A DNA stretch of 64,000 nt from Lysinibacillus odysseyi. Its GTDB lineage: Bacteria > Bacillota > Bacilli > Bacillales_A > Planococcaceae. This document shows, piece by piece, positions 8,568-18,054 of the stretch. A model generated the notes under the pieces. That model had not been told where the DNA came from, ran no database searches, and worked only from the letters and a program-made list of their open reading frames with translations. The stretch is from the NCBI GenBank assembly GCA_014595895.1, contig JABUKB010000003.1:124001-188000 (forward strand), given 5' to 3'. Both the position numbers and the translations under genes were made by a program. Positions within the stretch are counted from its first letter, which is position 1; each line of letters begins with the position of its first letter.

Positions 8568-9914
8568 TTATGCTTCCTCCTCTGAAAAACCAGCCAATTT
8601 TTTTGCATAGAGCATATTGGCCAGCTTGACCTTATAATACTGGTTTCGATCTCCAACTCTAACCATAATAAGGGCATTCGGATTAATATTGTTAATTTCG
8701 ATAATCCAAATTTGCTGGTCCTTCCCTAAGAGCATATCTATTCCAAGATTGCCGCAATGGACACCGCTTTTCTCCAACCCTAATGCCGCCTCAAAAGCTA
8801 CTTCTCTCATCTTTTTATGAAGACGGAATGATTCGTGCGCATCTATTCCAAAGCTTTTCTGAAGAATGGTCTCCCCGTCTTCTGCCTCTCCGCCAGTGGA
8901 TATATTGCTCGTGATATTCCCAGTCATGCCAAGACGGCTAACCAAACCGTTCTCCTTCCAATTGCCCGATTGGTCTTTCGTAAGGATCATCCGGTAATCT
9001 ACCATTCGTTCATCTATCATTTGCGGAACAATTGCTCTTTGAATAATATAAGCTTTATGCTTGATTTGGCTTTCAAGGAATTCCAAAAGTTCCACTATGC
9101 TATTCACAATCACTTCCTGTTTTCCATCATTTTTGTCATAAGAAATTTTATATTTACCTTGCAAATTGCTTACCTTAAAAATTCCCCGACCGCGACTTCC
9201 ATAAATCGGTTTGATATAAAGCTCCTCATGTTTTACTATTAAACTTTCAATATTATTAACCTTCTTATATAGGTAAGTTTCCGGTAAATAATCTTTGACT
9301 GTTGAAATATTACTTAACCAATCGTACATCTGCCACTTATTAAAATTATAGATATTAAATATCCTATCCTTATACTTAGTCTGAAAGAAACTTCTTAACT
9401 CTTTATTCATGCTGATTGTTTTAAAGATTGACGAAGGATAACAATACTGGCCTTTTTCCCAAATATCCGTTACAGGATTATACATAAACCCTTCTATTAT
9501 GTCGTTCTTGGTGTCGACTCCTTCTAAGGAAAATATCAGGATGGCTCCCCCTATTGCTGGATAGTCGTAAATATATTTAGAGTATGAGGCATAGAGAAGT
9601 TCTTCCAAGCGGGATTGTTCATGTGTAGCAAGTATACCTATATAAGGTCCGATTATAATTTCATTGCCGAATATTGTTATTTCATATTGACTATCCAATG
9701 GAATCCCTGCTTGATCAATCACGTCGATTGATAGGTGAAGTTCATCTATTGCTATTTCATCGCTTGTTTCCACTTTCAATTCAAAAGCCTGCAAACCAAA
9801 CCGAAAATACCATATTCCTTTTTTTGCAATGTTTAGTTCTTCTATTCTAAACGGATTGACAGTCAAACAACTCCTGAATTTCATATCAGGAATTATTTTG
9901 TACTTTTTCTTCAT
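8568..9914 (-). CDS. YheC/YheD-family ATP-grasp protein, paralogue 2
   Basis: A 448-residue YheC/YheD paralogue. It keeps the middle block FNKWQMYDWL, a lysine/glycine-rich loop (KPIYGSRGRGIFKV) typical of the ATP-grasp phosphate-binding region, and the Mg-binding strand ending IWIIEINNINPNAL. It starts four bases after the upstream paralogue's stop with AAAAGGATG as ribosome site. Predicted cytoplasmic, probably made in the mother cell during sporulation by analogy with B. subtilis yheC and yheD. Substrate unknown. Confidence 0.82.
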   Translation of the reverse strand: MKKKYKIIPDMKFRSCLTVNPFRIEELNIAKKGIWYFRFGLQAFELKVETSDEIAIDELHLSIDVIDQAGIPLDSQYEITIFGNEIIIGPYIGILATHEQSRLEELLYASYSKYIYDYPAIGGAILIFSLEGVDTKNDIIEGFMYNPVTDIWEKGQYCYPSSIFKTISMNKELRSFFQTKYKDRIFNIYNFNKWQMYDWLSNISTVKDYLPETYLYKKVNNIESLIVKHEELYIKPIYGSRGRGIFKVSNLQGKYKISYDKNDGKQEVIVNSIVELLEFLESQIKHKAYIIQRAIVPQMIDERMVDYRMILTKDQSGNWKENGLVSRLGMTGNITSNISTGGEAEDGETILQKSFGIDAHESFRLHKKMREVAFEAALGLEKSGVHCGNLGIDMLLGKDQQIWIIEINNINPNALIMVRVGDRNQYYKVKLANMLYAKKLAGFSEEEA

Positions 9915-9918
9915 TTAT

Positions 9919-11262
9919 TCACATCCTTTTGAATCCTGCTACTGAACTTGCAAAAAAAACAGGATTTTCACAAATTTTTTTGTAAATTTCCATATCTAAA
10001 GTTTTGAAGCCATTAAAAGTAGGGCGGACGTTTGCTTCTATAAACCAAAAATTCATTTCCTCATCAATGGCAAGGTCAAGACCGAACTCTGCAAACTTGT
10101 AGCCTGTTTGATCCATCAGCTTGCAAAATTGTTCGGAAATTCGAATTACTTCCAACTCGGTAATTTCCGGGTCTATCTCCTTTTCAAATGATTCAAGCAA
10201 AGCTTGTTTGAGCGTCAAAGCCCTCCCGCCATTTGAGATGTTCGTGATAACCCGATTCCTTCCGGCCACACGGCATTCAATCCCGCTGCATCTCCATTGA
10301 TGCTCTGGATCTTTTTGCATGACGATTCGTATATCCCAAAGAGCATCTGAAATTCTGGCTAGATTAATATATTGCTGAATAATATAATCGTTCTTAAATA
10401 AATTTTCGCCTTCGAGCAAACTTTGTAGATTATTTTCCTCAATAAAATACGGTACCACGCTTCTGTAATCTCGCACTTTAATTTTTTCTTTGATTTTTTC
10501 CAATACGATAATTCCTCTTCCTCTTGAAAGGTCAGCAGGTTTTAGAATAATCTTTTTGTATTTATCAATCATCTGCTTGATTGAATCTGCATTGACGTAT
10601 CGTACGGTTTCGGGAAGATAAGTTTGAAAGGATGTATGGTCCTGGAGAAGATTATACATTTGCCACTTATTGAAACGGATTTCATTAAATAGAAACATAC
10701 CTTTTAGTTGCTGCAATCTTTCAACGAAACGATTTCCATACGTAAATCCTCTTCGATAGATTACCATGGGAATGGGCATTCTTCCGTAGGACCATTTTTT
10801 CAATTCAAAGTCATAAAAAAGACCATGCACAACTCTTTGATCCCAATCAACCGAAAAATGATTAAATGCCATAAATAGCCCACCGATTTTTGCATAGTTT
10901 TCCATCGAAATGGTTAATTCCTGCAAATAGCGATCATGGTAATAGTACTGCTGGTCTCCCAATAAAAACCCAACGATCGGTCCCAATGAAATTGTTTCAT
11001 TGTCTTCACTGATTTGGTATGTTATTTTATCAATCAGGTCCAGCTTTTCTATAAGCGCAGAAGAAAAGTGAATCATTTGGGGATTTTCATAATTATTTTC
11101 CTGATTGTAAACTAGGTTCACATCAACCTTCACAGTAATGGGTATACTTCTTTCTCCGTATTGAACATGCGTTTTATGTAGCCATTGCTCGTTCAATTCC
11201 GAAGGGACAATTATTGTTGTATCCCCTTCATTATCCGTTGCTTTCTGTATTTTCACCCACAT
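9919..11262 (-). CDS. YheC/YheD-family ATP-grasp protein, paralogue 3
   Basis: A 447-residue YheC/YheD paralogue. It shows FNKWQMYNLL, the phosphate-loop-like KPADLSRGRGIIVL and the ATP-grasp strand LGLDLAIDEEMNFWFIEANV with an intact E-A-N. The start at 11262 (MWVKIQK) avoids a long overlap with the upstream gene and has GAGGG upstream; its first codons still overlap that gene by 10 bases, which suggests coupled translation. Confidence 0.8.
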   Translation of the reverse strand: MWVKIQKATDNEGDTTIIVPSELNEQWLHKTHVQYGERSIPITVKVDVNLVYNQENNYENPQMIHFSSALIEKLDLIDKITYQISEDNETISLGPIVGFLLGDQQYYYHDRYLQELTISMENYAKIGGLFMAFNHFSVDWDQRVVHGLFYDFELKKWSYGRMPIPMVIYRRGFTYGNRFVERLQQLKGMFLFNEIRFNKWQMYNLLQDHTSFQTYLPETVRYVNADSIKQMIDKYKKIILKPADLSRGRGIIVLEKIKEKIKVRDYRSVVPYFIEENNLQSLLEGENLFKNDYIIQQYINLARISDALWDIRIVMQKDPEHQWRCSGIECRVAGRNRVITNISNGGRALTLKQALLESFEKEIDPEITELEVIRISEQFCKLMDQTGYKFAEFGLDLAIDEEMNFWFIEANVRPTFNGFKTLDMEIYKKICENPVFFASSVAGFKRM

Positions 11263-12317
11263 GTTGAATCCCTCTTTTCCTCTTTCGCCTGATTCTTTAA
11301 CTCCAGTAAGTAAGAAAAGGCACTTTTCATACACTCAACTGCTGAGGTTTCGTCATCAAGCCGGAATAGAAGATGATCCGTATCCCAGCCTCCAATATAA
11401 AGAACGTATGGATTGCCTTCATGATCAAAAACAAAATCAAGGAAACAGTGGCCTAAAAAGGGAATGTAAAAATCAAGCGCAGAGAAAACGTTTAAAGAAA
11501 CTTGCTCCAATAACTCTACCTTTTTTAAATGGTCTTGCAGCATACTTTCTTTGAATACCTCTTCCAAAGAAGCCGTATACACACTATTCTTCGCCAACAG
11601 GCTCCTTTTTACTAACTTTTCTCCAATCCTCCACTTGCCTTCGTTGTTTTTTTGAACATAGATACGAACTTCTAAAGGAAGTCCCTTCCACGTTAATAAA
11701 TCCTCGCCCTTCAGAATCAAGTACGGTTTATCCTGAATCACTTTCGATAAATAATCCATTATTTCTTCCTTAATAGTCTGTTTATTTTGTCCATAAAAGA
11801 TTTCAAAGACGTTGGACTCTGCTTTCTTTACCTGGATAATTTTCGGGGGCAAAAAAGACTTTTCTTTCAAGAGAATGGCTTTTTTCTTTGTTTCTAAAGC
11901 ATCCTCTAATTTTTCTTTCGTAAAACTCTCATAAGGGAATAAAAAAGGAAGGTAGGTAGGAAAAGAGGAAAGCATATCAAACAGAATTGTTTGATTAAAG
12001 CTATTGATTGGATTAATGATGACAATCTTTTCGTTTTTCCTTAAATATCTCATTTTTTTTCTATTATTATTTGTCGTATGCAAGGCAAAATTAAAATTAA
12101 AAATGGGCACCTTTAAAAGACCATTTATGACGTTTCCATTATGAATGATGATTCCCTTGGTTTTCAGCTGCTCTAAATTCAAATCTGCTAACGTATACAG
12201 ACCAATGCTGACTTGATTTTGCTTTGACCATTCTGAGAAAAATGGAATCATTTTTTTCAGCTTAAGCCGATGTTGACTATTGTAGATAAAACCAAGATCA
12301 ACACTTGACTCTTCCAT
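11253..12317 (-). CDS. YheC/YheD-like protein, paralogue 4, ATP-grasp site degenerate
   Basis: A 354-residue protein, first in the four-gene run and the most divergent. It aligns in outline with its downstream neighbours (early LGFIYNSQHR strand, late cFLDFVFDHEGNPYVL strand), but the E-x-N expected after that strand is replaced by YIGGW and the Gly-rich loop is not evident, so ATP catalysis is doubtful. The start at 12317 has AGAGGTGAT at short spacing; a frame opening at 12374 lacks such support. It may be a partner or regulatory subunit of the three intact paralogues; that role is inferred. Confidence 0.65.
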   Translation of the reverse strand: MEESSVDLGFIYNSQHRLKLKKMIPFFSEWSKQNQVSIGLYTLADLNLEQLKTKGIIIHNGNVINGLLKVPIFNFNFALHTTNNNRKKMRYLRKNEKIVIINPINSFNQTILFDMLSSFPTYLPFLFPYESFTKEKLEDALETKKKAILLKEKSFLPPKIIQVKKAESNVFEIFYGQNKQTIKEEIMDYLSKVIQDKPYLILKGEDLLTWKGLPLEVRIYVQKNNEGKWRIGEKLVKRSLLAKNSVYTASLEEVFKESMLQDHLKKVELLEQVSLNVFSALDFYIPFLGHCFLDFVFDHEGNPYVLYIGGWDTDHLLFRLDDETSAVECMKSAFSYLLELKNQAKEEKRDSTCG

Positions 12318-12442
12318 CTTTATCACCTCTTGATTTCTCTTTCTGTAACATAATATGTATGGAATTTCCACCAAGGAAGGTTATTTATCACTACTACCTA
12401 TAAATTTTCTGTTATGGAGAGAAAAATTAGTAAAATGAAAAA

Positions 12443-12474
12443 AACGTGCAATCTGACAACAGATTTGACACGTT
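12443..12474. terminator. hairpin downstream of CPBP remnant
   Basis: AACGTGCAATCTG pairs imperfectly with CAGATTTGACACGTT around ACAA. An A tract on the left gives U-rich RNA on the minus strand. Confidence 0.55.
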
Positions 12475-12560
12475 ATTTATAAAACTACAAACTGGAATAA
12501 ACCGTTTTTTTACTGGTTAATCACCTGAATAACTCGATAAGTGCTTTCTATTGTTCTATA

Positions 12561-12930
12561 TTATTGGATATTATTAACCTCTTCTCCTTTGTCTTGGCTT
12601 TTAAAAACAACTGACTGTTCTTTATTATTCATGTTGGAAGACTTTCCATTGTGTAAATACCAAGCAAAAAATAGGAAACAAATAAGTAGCTTAATAGATC
12701 TTGAGGTCCATTCTGTCGCAGAAGCAGGTGCATTCAAATTCCCTATTACAGCACCAAATGAATTCGAAAATGCATGGAAGATGATACAAATAAAAATACT
12801 TTTTGTCTCGATGTAGAGGACTGTAAGGAAGATGGATAGAACGGTTACTGACAGAAAAAATACAGCAAAACTTGAACCATATTGAGGAGTTCCTTTTATT
12901 AGCCATCTAATGTATGTATTTTTACAAAAA
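12561..12930 (-). pseudogene. C-terminal remnant of a CPBP-type intramembrane protease
   Basis: The minus strand reads an uninterrupted frame ending at 12561 that contains ETKSIFICIIFHAFSNSFGA. This matches the last conserved motif of CPBP/Abi proteins (T-x-S-I ... FHAxxN). The preceding stretch is hydrophobic, but the N-terminal EExxxR motif and any start with ribosome site are absent. It is most simply a 5'-truncated gene. Identification rests on one motif. Confidence 0.45.
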
Positions 12931-13194
12931 AAGTAAATAAGGAAGTGGAAAGTTGTACGTATTGGGCTTGACTAACAATAAAGAATTTAAGTAAAAAATA
13001 TATGAAATTCTCAAAAACCTCATTTATTTATATATAGGTCAACATGATGAAGCGAAATAAAGTTTAAAAACTTTAAATTGATGTTTATGGTAAAAAATTC
13101 TAATATAATAGACATTAACGACTGTTAAAGGAGGGGTTTTATCAAGAAAGGTTTTAATGTAACTAACATTTCAAGAAGAGAAGAGGTTGGCTTT

Positions 13195-14283
13195 ATGAAA
13201 AAGCTTTTTAAAATTGCCCTCATTTCCATTCTGACGCTTGGCGTCTTAGGTAGTGCTTCCTTGTTAGTATTCGGTCGTGACGGTCACGGAGATTTAGCCG
13301 GAACTATTCCTGAACAAATAGATCAGTATTTATCAAATGAAGAATTTCAGGGAACAGTCTTAATTTCTAAGGACGGGGAAACCTTATTTAAAAAAGGATA
13401 CGGGACGGCTGCCCCTAATGTGCAAAATAGCACGGATACTTTATATCAGATAGCATCGTTATCAAAGTCGTTTACAGCTGTTGCCATTCTGCAACTTGCA
13501 GAGAAGCAAATGCTTACTGTAGATGATCCCCTTGCAACATATTTTCCCGACTTCCCAAATGCCGATGCCATCACTATCGGACATCTACTAAGCCATAGCT
13601 CGGGAATTCCAGATTACCTAAAACCAGATTATCAATTTGATTATAGTAAAGCATGGGAACCTGAGGATATTATCGAGGTTGTACGCAATGAGCAGCTGGA
13701 ATTTACCCCTGGTGAGAGCTTCAGCTATAGCAATACAGGTTACGTACTTCTTGGACTTATTATTGAACAAGTAAGCGGGCAACCCTATTCTGACTATATA
13801 GAAGAACATATCTTTAGTCCAAGTGGCATGCAGAATTCTATGTTCACTATTGCGGAAGGATTACCGGTAGCAGCAGGACATGTGGAAGGGAAACCGGGTC
13901 CAAGCATGCATAACTCCGCAGCATATGCTGCAGGAGATATTATTTCTACCGCCGAAGATTTGGCACTCTTTGATGAGGCATTACGCCAAAACTTGCTAGT
14001 ATCTGAGGAAAATACAAAACTGATGGGAACAACCCATGCTTCAAAATTTCCATACCAATATGGATACGGATGGTATACACAGGATGTTTTGGGTCATAAA
14101 GCAGTAGGTCATTCTGGTGGATACCCAAGCGGTTTCCGTCACTATGTCGCAAGACTCCAGGATGAGGAGCTGACGGTTATTGTGCTGAGCAATGAAATGA
14201 CCATAGATTCAAAAGCTATTAACCGTAACCTTACTTCTATTGTTTTACAACAGCCTATTTGGATTTGGGAAGAGATTCTTTAA
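13195..14283 (+). CDS. exported serine hydrolase (class C beta-lactamase / PBP-like)
   Basis: A 362-residue protein of the beta-lactamase-related (Pfam Beta-lactamase) family. An N-terminal basic and hydrophobic segment (residues 1-27) looks like a signal peptide or anchor. Active-site motifs are SLSK (Ser88, Lys91), YSNTGY as the tyrosine motif and HSGGYPSG as the KTG-equivalent. Family members are D-alanyl-D-alanine carboxypeptidases, esterases or of unknown role; beta-lactam resistance cannot be inferred. The downstream membrane-protein gene starts 13 bases later, so the two are probably co-transcribed. Confidence 0.87.
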   Translation: MKKLFKIALISILTLGVLGSASLLVFGRDGHGDLAGTIPEQIDQYLSNEEFQGTVLISKDGETLFKKGYGTAAPNVQNSTDTLYQIASLSKSFTAVAILQLAEKQMLTVDDPLATYFPDFPNADAITIGHLLSHSSGIPDYLKPDYQFDYSKAWEPEDIIEVVRNEQLEFTPGESFSYSNTGYVLLGLIIEQVSGQPYSDYIEEHIFSPSGMQNSMFTIAEGLPVAAGHVEGKPGPSMHNSAAYAAGDIISTAEDLALFDEALRQNLLVSEENTKLMGTTHASKFPYQYGYGWYTQDVLGHKAVGHSGGYPSGFRHYVARLQDEELTVIVLSNEMTIDSKAINRNLTSIVLQQPIWIWEEIL

Positions 14284-14296
14284 GGAGGATGTTCCT

Positions 14297-14863
14297 ATGT
14301 TTGCTGGACATTTTGGAGTTGCCGCTGCAATAAAAAGCAAAACACCCGAACTTCCGCTTTGGTCATTATTGGTCAGCACGCAATTGCTTGATATTGCGTT
14401 TATTCCATTTAGTTTGGCTGGATTAGAGAAAATGGAGCCGATTGGTGATGGTGGCTATGCAAAGATGATCATTTATGCATTTTATAGTCATTCATTAGTC
14501 GGAGCACTATTGTTAAGTATTCTAGCCGCTTCTCTTGCCAGCATACTTTGGAGTAAAAAAGCAGGCATTGTGATTGGCATGGTTGCATTTAGCCATTGGA
14601 TTCTTGATTTAATTGTTCATCGGCCAGATATGCCAGTTCTCCTGGGGAATACAGGGGATTTTCCTCTTCTTGGTTTTGGTCTATGGGAATCTGTTTCCGC
14701 TAGCATCCTTTTAGAATTTCTTTTAATTGCAGTTGGGGCTTTTTGTTATTTCAGATACGTACTTCAGATATCTAGTCCCAACCGCAAAGGAAAAGGCATC
14801 GCAGTTGGGTGTGCAATGACTGTTTTTCTCCTTCTTTCTTTCGGTATAGATATTTTCGCTTAA
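14297..14863 (+). CDS. integral membrane protein, function unknown
   Basis: A 188-residue protein with about five hydrophobic segments. It begins MFAGHFGVAAA, a start shared by Firmicutes proteins loosely called permeases or metal-dependent hydrolase-like membrane proteins. HSLVGA and SHWILDLIVHRPD resemble the conserved His/Asp motifs of the YdjM/DUF457 membrane hydrolases, so that group is one possibility. The start at 14297 is supported by TAAGGAGG eight bases upstream. It is coupled to the serine hydrolase gene. Confidence 0.7.
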   Translation: MFAGHFGVAAAIKSKTPELPLWSLLVSTQLLDIAFIPFSLAGLEKMEPIGDGGYAKMIIYAFYSHSLVGALLLSILAASLASILWSKKAGIVIGMVAFSHWILDLIVHRPDMPVLLGNTGDFPLLGFGLWESVSASILLEFLLIAVGAFCYFRYVLQISSPNRKGKGIAVGCAMTVFLLLSFGIDIFA

Positions 14864-14911
14864 AGTGGAAACCCCTCATCATATTCATTAGATTGTTGCA
14901 AAATGAAAAAT

Positions 14912-14963
14912 AAACCACCAGTTCATCTGATACAGTTGCCCGTACCAGATGAACTAGTGGTTT
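14912..14963. terminator. bidirectional terminator between convergent genes
   Basis: AAACCACCAGTTCATCTG pairs with CAGATGAACTAGTGGTTT. It serves the membrane protein and the convergent transporter gene. The loop contains GATACAGTTGCCCGTA, see the repeat entry. Confidence 0.75.
14927..14948 (+). repeat. weak att-like repeat copy 4 inside a terminator loop
   Basis: CTGATACAGTTGCCCGTACC resembles TTGATACGGTTCACCGTA in the family core. The outer hairpin layout recalls the copy at 45241, but the similarity is short and may be chance. Confidence 0.25.
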
Positions 14964-14983
14964 TAAAAGGATGTAATTATTTA

Positions 14984-16249
14984 TCAAGAAAATGTTGAGA
15001 TTACATCTAGTAAGCTATAGCCACCTAAGAAGACACAAACCAATACAATGGCAATCCCTAAAACATTTGTCAGTAGCTTATTAGAGTATTCACCAAGTAG
15101 TTTTTTGTTATTCATAATAATCAATAAGTAAATCGCAACGATTGGCAATAAGATACCATTTAAGGCTTGGGCCAACAATAAAATTTGCATCGGTTCAAAG
15201 CCTGTTGCAGAAGTAATAATACCAATGACCATAATTACTGTGAAAACAATTTTAAAGTTCTTGTTTTTCATGCCACCCTTCCAACCAAATAGGCTAGCGA
15301 GTGTAATAGCAGCACCTAGAGGACTTGCTAATGCTGAAGAGAAACCTGCCGCAAAAATACCAACACATAAAAATACTTTTGCCCATGATCCAAATAATGG
15401 CTCAAGCTGAATTGATAAATCAGCTACAGATTTAACTTCTGAACCTAGCATAGTAGCACCAGCTGTAATTAAAATCGCAGCTGTAATTAAACCACCAACA
15501 CTGATTGAAATTACTGTATCTAGGCGCGCATCTTTTAAATGCGCTGGTTTGCCCCAACGATCTTGCACCATAGAAGAATGCATGAAGAAGTTATAAGGTA
15601 CCACGGTTGTCCCAATTAAAGCAATAATAATCAATACAGATCCTGAAGGTAACGATGGCACAAATGCACCTTGGAAAACAGCTGACCAATCTGGCTTCAC
15701 AACAAACATAGTCGTTATGAATGTTGCACTCATCGCAACAATAAGAACAATCATAATACGCTCGATGATCTTATAGCTGCCAGTCAGGCCTAGGATAAGA
15801 ATAATAATCCCGATAAATGGACTTACTATATTAGCCGGAATATTGAATAACGTAGATACTCCCATTGAAGTACCAATCAAATCACCAGAAATATAAGCTG
15901 CACAGCCAACTGCAATGGCAATCGCAACTAACCAAATCGACCCGAATTTTAATAACGGTTGTTTAAATTGCTCTACAATAGCTTGGCCTAAATCTTTTTT
16001 GGCAATAATACCAACTCTAGCAGCCATTTCTTGTAATAAAATCGTTGTAATAATAGAAAATAAAATCGCCCATAATACAGAATAACCGAATGAAGCACCT
16101 GCTCTAGTAGCCGTCGTTACTGTACCAGGACCAATAAACGACGCCGTTACTACAGCACCCGGTCCAATTACTTTTAATTTTTGTAAAAATCCTGAGCTCT
16201 TTTTTTCCTCTACATTTCCTTCTACCTTTTCTTCTAATTGTTGCACCAT
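14984..16249 (-). CDS. divergent Nramp-family transporter
   Basis: A 421-residue, eleven-helix membrane protein recognisable as Nramp-family by ASFIGPGTVTTATRAGASFG (helix 1) and VPYNFFMHSSMVQDRWG (helix 6). Classical Mn/Fe transporters have DPGN and MPHN at these places; here the Asp and Asn of DPGN are Gly and Thr and the Met-Pro-His is Val-Pro-Tyr, so the known metal ligands are missing. It may carry another substrate, perhaps the compound used by its neighbours. Start at 16249 is supported by AAAGGGGG. It lies downstream of and on the same strand as the YheO-type regulator, glutaminase and ureohydrolase genes. Confidence 0.75.
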   Translation of the reverse strand: MVQQLEEKVEGNVEEKKSSGFLQKLKVIGPGAVVTASFIGPGTVTTATRAGASFGYSVLWAILFSIITTILLQEMAARVGIIAKKDLGQAIVEQFKQPLLKFGSIWLVAIAIAVGCAAYISGDLIGTSMGVSTLFNIPANIVSPFIGIIILILGLTGSYKIIERIMIVLIVAMSATFITTMFVVKPDWSAVFQGAFVPSLPSGSVLIIIALIGTTVVPYNFFMHSSMVQDRWGKPAHLKDARLDTVISISVGGLITAAILITAGATMLGSEVKSVADLSIQLEPLFGSWAKVFLCVGIFAAGFSSALASPLGAAITLASLFGWKGGMKNKNFKIVFTVIMVIGIITSATGFEPMQILLLAQALNGILLPIVAIYLLIIMNNKKLLGEYSNKLLTNVLGIAIVLVCVFLGGYSLLDVISTFS

Positions 16250-16423
16250 AAAAATCCCCCTTTGTAAAAAAATCTTTCTCCCTAGCCCTAATAAATACAA
16301 TAAATAAAATAGGTTTACTATGATTTATATTAAAATTAAATAACTATTAAAAAGCAACATCTCTTTAAATTAATATTTAGCTTATTCTGAATTTTCTAGC
16401 TATGCGTTTCATATAGGACATAA

Positions 16424-16465
16424 CACGGTTCAAATTTGACAGCGTACTTATCGTTTAGAACCGTG
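16424..16465 (-). terminator. terminator after the YheO-type regulator
   Basis: CACGGTTC pairs with GAACCGTG across a long loop, just downstream of the regulator's stop and upstream of the transporter gene. Confidence 0.5.
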
Positions 16466-16485
16466 CTAGTTTTAATGCATGCCTC

Positions 16486-17115
16486 TTAATTCTCTAAATA
16501 ATTATAAACAGTCTGTTTTGTTACTTGTAAAATGGCAGCAACTCGATCCATTGAACCTTGAACTAAAAAGATACCCTTTTTATCTAATGCTTTCACAAAT
16601 TCAATTTTTTTGCTTTTCATTTTGATTGGAAGAGTCATGTTCAATTCTAATAGTGTCGCAAAAATAATTTGTTCAAACATCTCTGTTATCGTTGTCGCAT
16701 AACTTTCATGAATTTGGTTGACACCTTCAAAAGGAGACAATAAATCTGACAATAAATGTTGCATATTTAATAATTCAGTCACATTGTAGTTAATTCCAAA
16801 TAGCCCGACAACTTTGCCAGCATCATCTCGAATATACACAATAGAAGACTTTATGCTTTTCCCATTTTTTATAGTAGAATATGTACCTAATATATCCTCG
16901 ATTTCGCTTTCGTTATTTTTTAATTGCTGTAAAACGAAATCGGTAATTGGCGCACCCAAAGTTCTACCTGTCAAATCTCCCTTGATATAAATAACCGATC
17001 TCTCCATTTCAGAAAAATCATGAATAACGACTTCACAAGTTGATTTGAAAATCGCATATATTGCATCTGCTATACGAATATAAGGTTCAAAAATAGAATT
17101 CTTGTTTTCTGTCAT
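16486..17115 (-). CDS. YheO-type PAS / helix-turn-helix regulator
   Basis: A 209-residue protein. Residues about 10-120 look like the YheO-like PAS domain (IVYIRDDAGKVVGLFGINYN is typical), and residues about 150-209 are the family's C-terminal helix-turn-helix (GSMDRVAAILQVTKQTVYNY). Such proteins are predicted local regulators of amino-acid or redox-related genes. It lies 18 bases after the glutaminase gene in the same direction, so it probably controls the ureohydrolase-glutaminase operon or the transporter. The ligand is unknown. Confidence 0.8.
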   Translation of the reverse strand: MTENKNSIFEPYIRIADAIYAIFKSTCEVVIHDFSEMERSVIYIKGDLTGRTLGAPITDFVLQQLKNNESEIEDILGTYSTIKNGKSIKSSIVYIRDDAGKVVGLFGINYNVTELLNMQHLLSDLLSPFEGVNQIHESYATTITEMFEQIIFATLLELNMTLPIKMKSKKIEFVKALDKKGIFLVQGSMDRVAAILQVTKQTVYNYLEN

Positions 17116-17133
17116 AGCCTGTATACCCCCAAA

Positions 17134-18054
17134 TTATAAATTCCGAAAAAAATCACGCAAGTAATCATATCCTTTTGCACTATTTCCATCTCTATTAAGC
17201 AAAGGACTATAGATGCCTAGACCTATATTATCGGAATAAAGCGTATCATGGCAATATGAGTATGCTAATATACTACCCGAAACACCGCTTTTGGCAGGTA
17301 CATACTTATCATTAACTGAGAGAGGTGAAGCACGGTATAAACCGCATTGGAGCATTGCTTCATGCACCATTAATGCGGCAGCGTGCTTTTTGCTGACCAT
17401 CTCTTGAAATATAAAGCCGATTTTAGCTAAATCTTTTGTTGTCATACGTAATGCGCATAACTGTAAATAGGTGTCTATCGTATTTTCAATGGAATCCTCT
17501 AAAAAGCCATATTGCTTTAAGTTTGCAGCAATTTCATAGTTGTTATAACTATTCGCTTTTTCGAAAAGAAAAATAGATTCGTCAACTGTAGATTCTACCT
17601 GAAAATATTGTCTAATGAACGCTATGATTGTACTAACCTTTTCACTGTTATTATCTCCTTTGATCATAGAAGCAATTGTTAGAGCGCCGGCATTGATAAA
17701 AGGATTTAGTATTAAATTATTGCTAAGAAATAGATCTGCAGACGTTGTATTATAATCAACCGTTGAAGCTGATAATTTCATTTTATTGGATACTTTTGCT
17801 GGTCCATAATGTTCAAGTACATAGAGCAGCGTGATAAACTTAGAAATACTTTGTATAGTAAAGGGCCGATTAAATGGCTGATTAGAGTAAATTTCCTCCT
17901 TAGAAAAAGCAATTGATACTTCGAAATACTGTTTGTCCTCTACTTGATTTCTAGGCAATGTTACTGGAATATAGCCTTCTACGTTACTATTTACATATTT
18001 TTGTGCCAGCTGTTCCCAATCATATTTTACATTATACGATTGTAGTTGCTTCAT
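17134..18054 (-). CDS. glsA: glutaminase A
   Basis: A 306-residue serine-type glutaminase that hydrolyses L-glutamine to glutamate and ammonia. The catalytic S-x-x-K lies in IQSISKF; NPFINAGALTIASM, SYNNYEIAANL and PAKSGVSGSI are the other conserved family blocks. The start at 18054 (MKQLQSYN) overlaps the end of the ureohydrolase gene by 23 bases, so the two are coupled; a frame opening at 18093 would overlap more and lacks a ribosome site. The operon pairs two nitrogen-releasing enzymes. Confidence 0.92.
   Translation of the reverse strand: MKQLQSYNVKYDWEQLAQKYVNSNVEGYIPVTLPRNQVEDKQYFEVSIAFSKEEIYSNQPFNRPFTIQSISKFITLLYVLEHYGPAKVSNKMKLSASTVDYNTTSADLFLSNNLILNPFINAGALTIASMIKGDNNSEKVSTIIAFIRQYFQVESTVDESIFLFEKANSYNNYEIAANLKQYGFLEDSIENTIDTYLQLCALRMTTKDLAKIGFIFQEMVSKKHAAALMVHEAMLQCGLYRASPLSVNDKYVPAKSGVSGSILAYSYCHDTLYSDNIGLGIYSPLLNRDGNSAKGYDYLRDFFRNL

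Larger units (their letters stand above)
12318..13194. other. region between YheC/D genes and serine hydrolase
   Basis: About 880 bases with a hairpin at 12443-12474, a decayed CPBP-like gene fragment (12561-12930) and an AT-rich upstream region for the serine hydrolase. No intact gene was seen. Confidence 0.6.
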
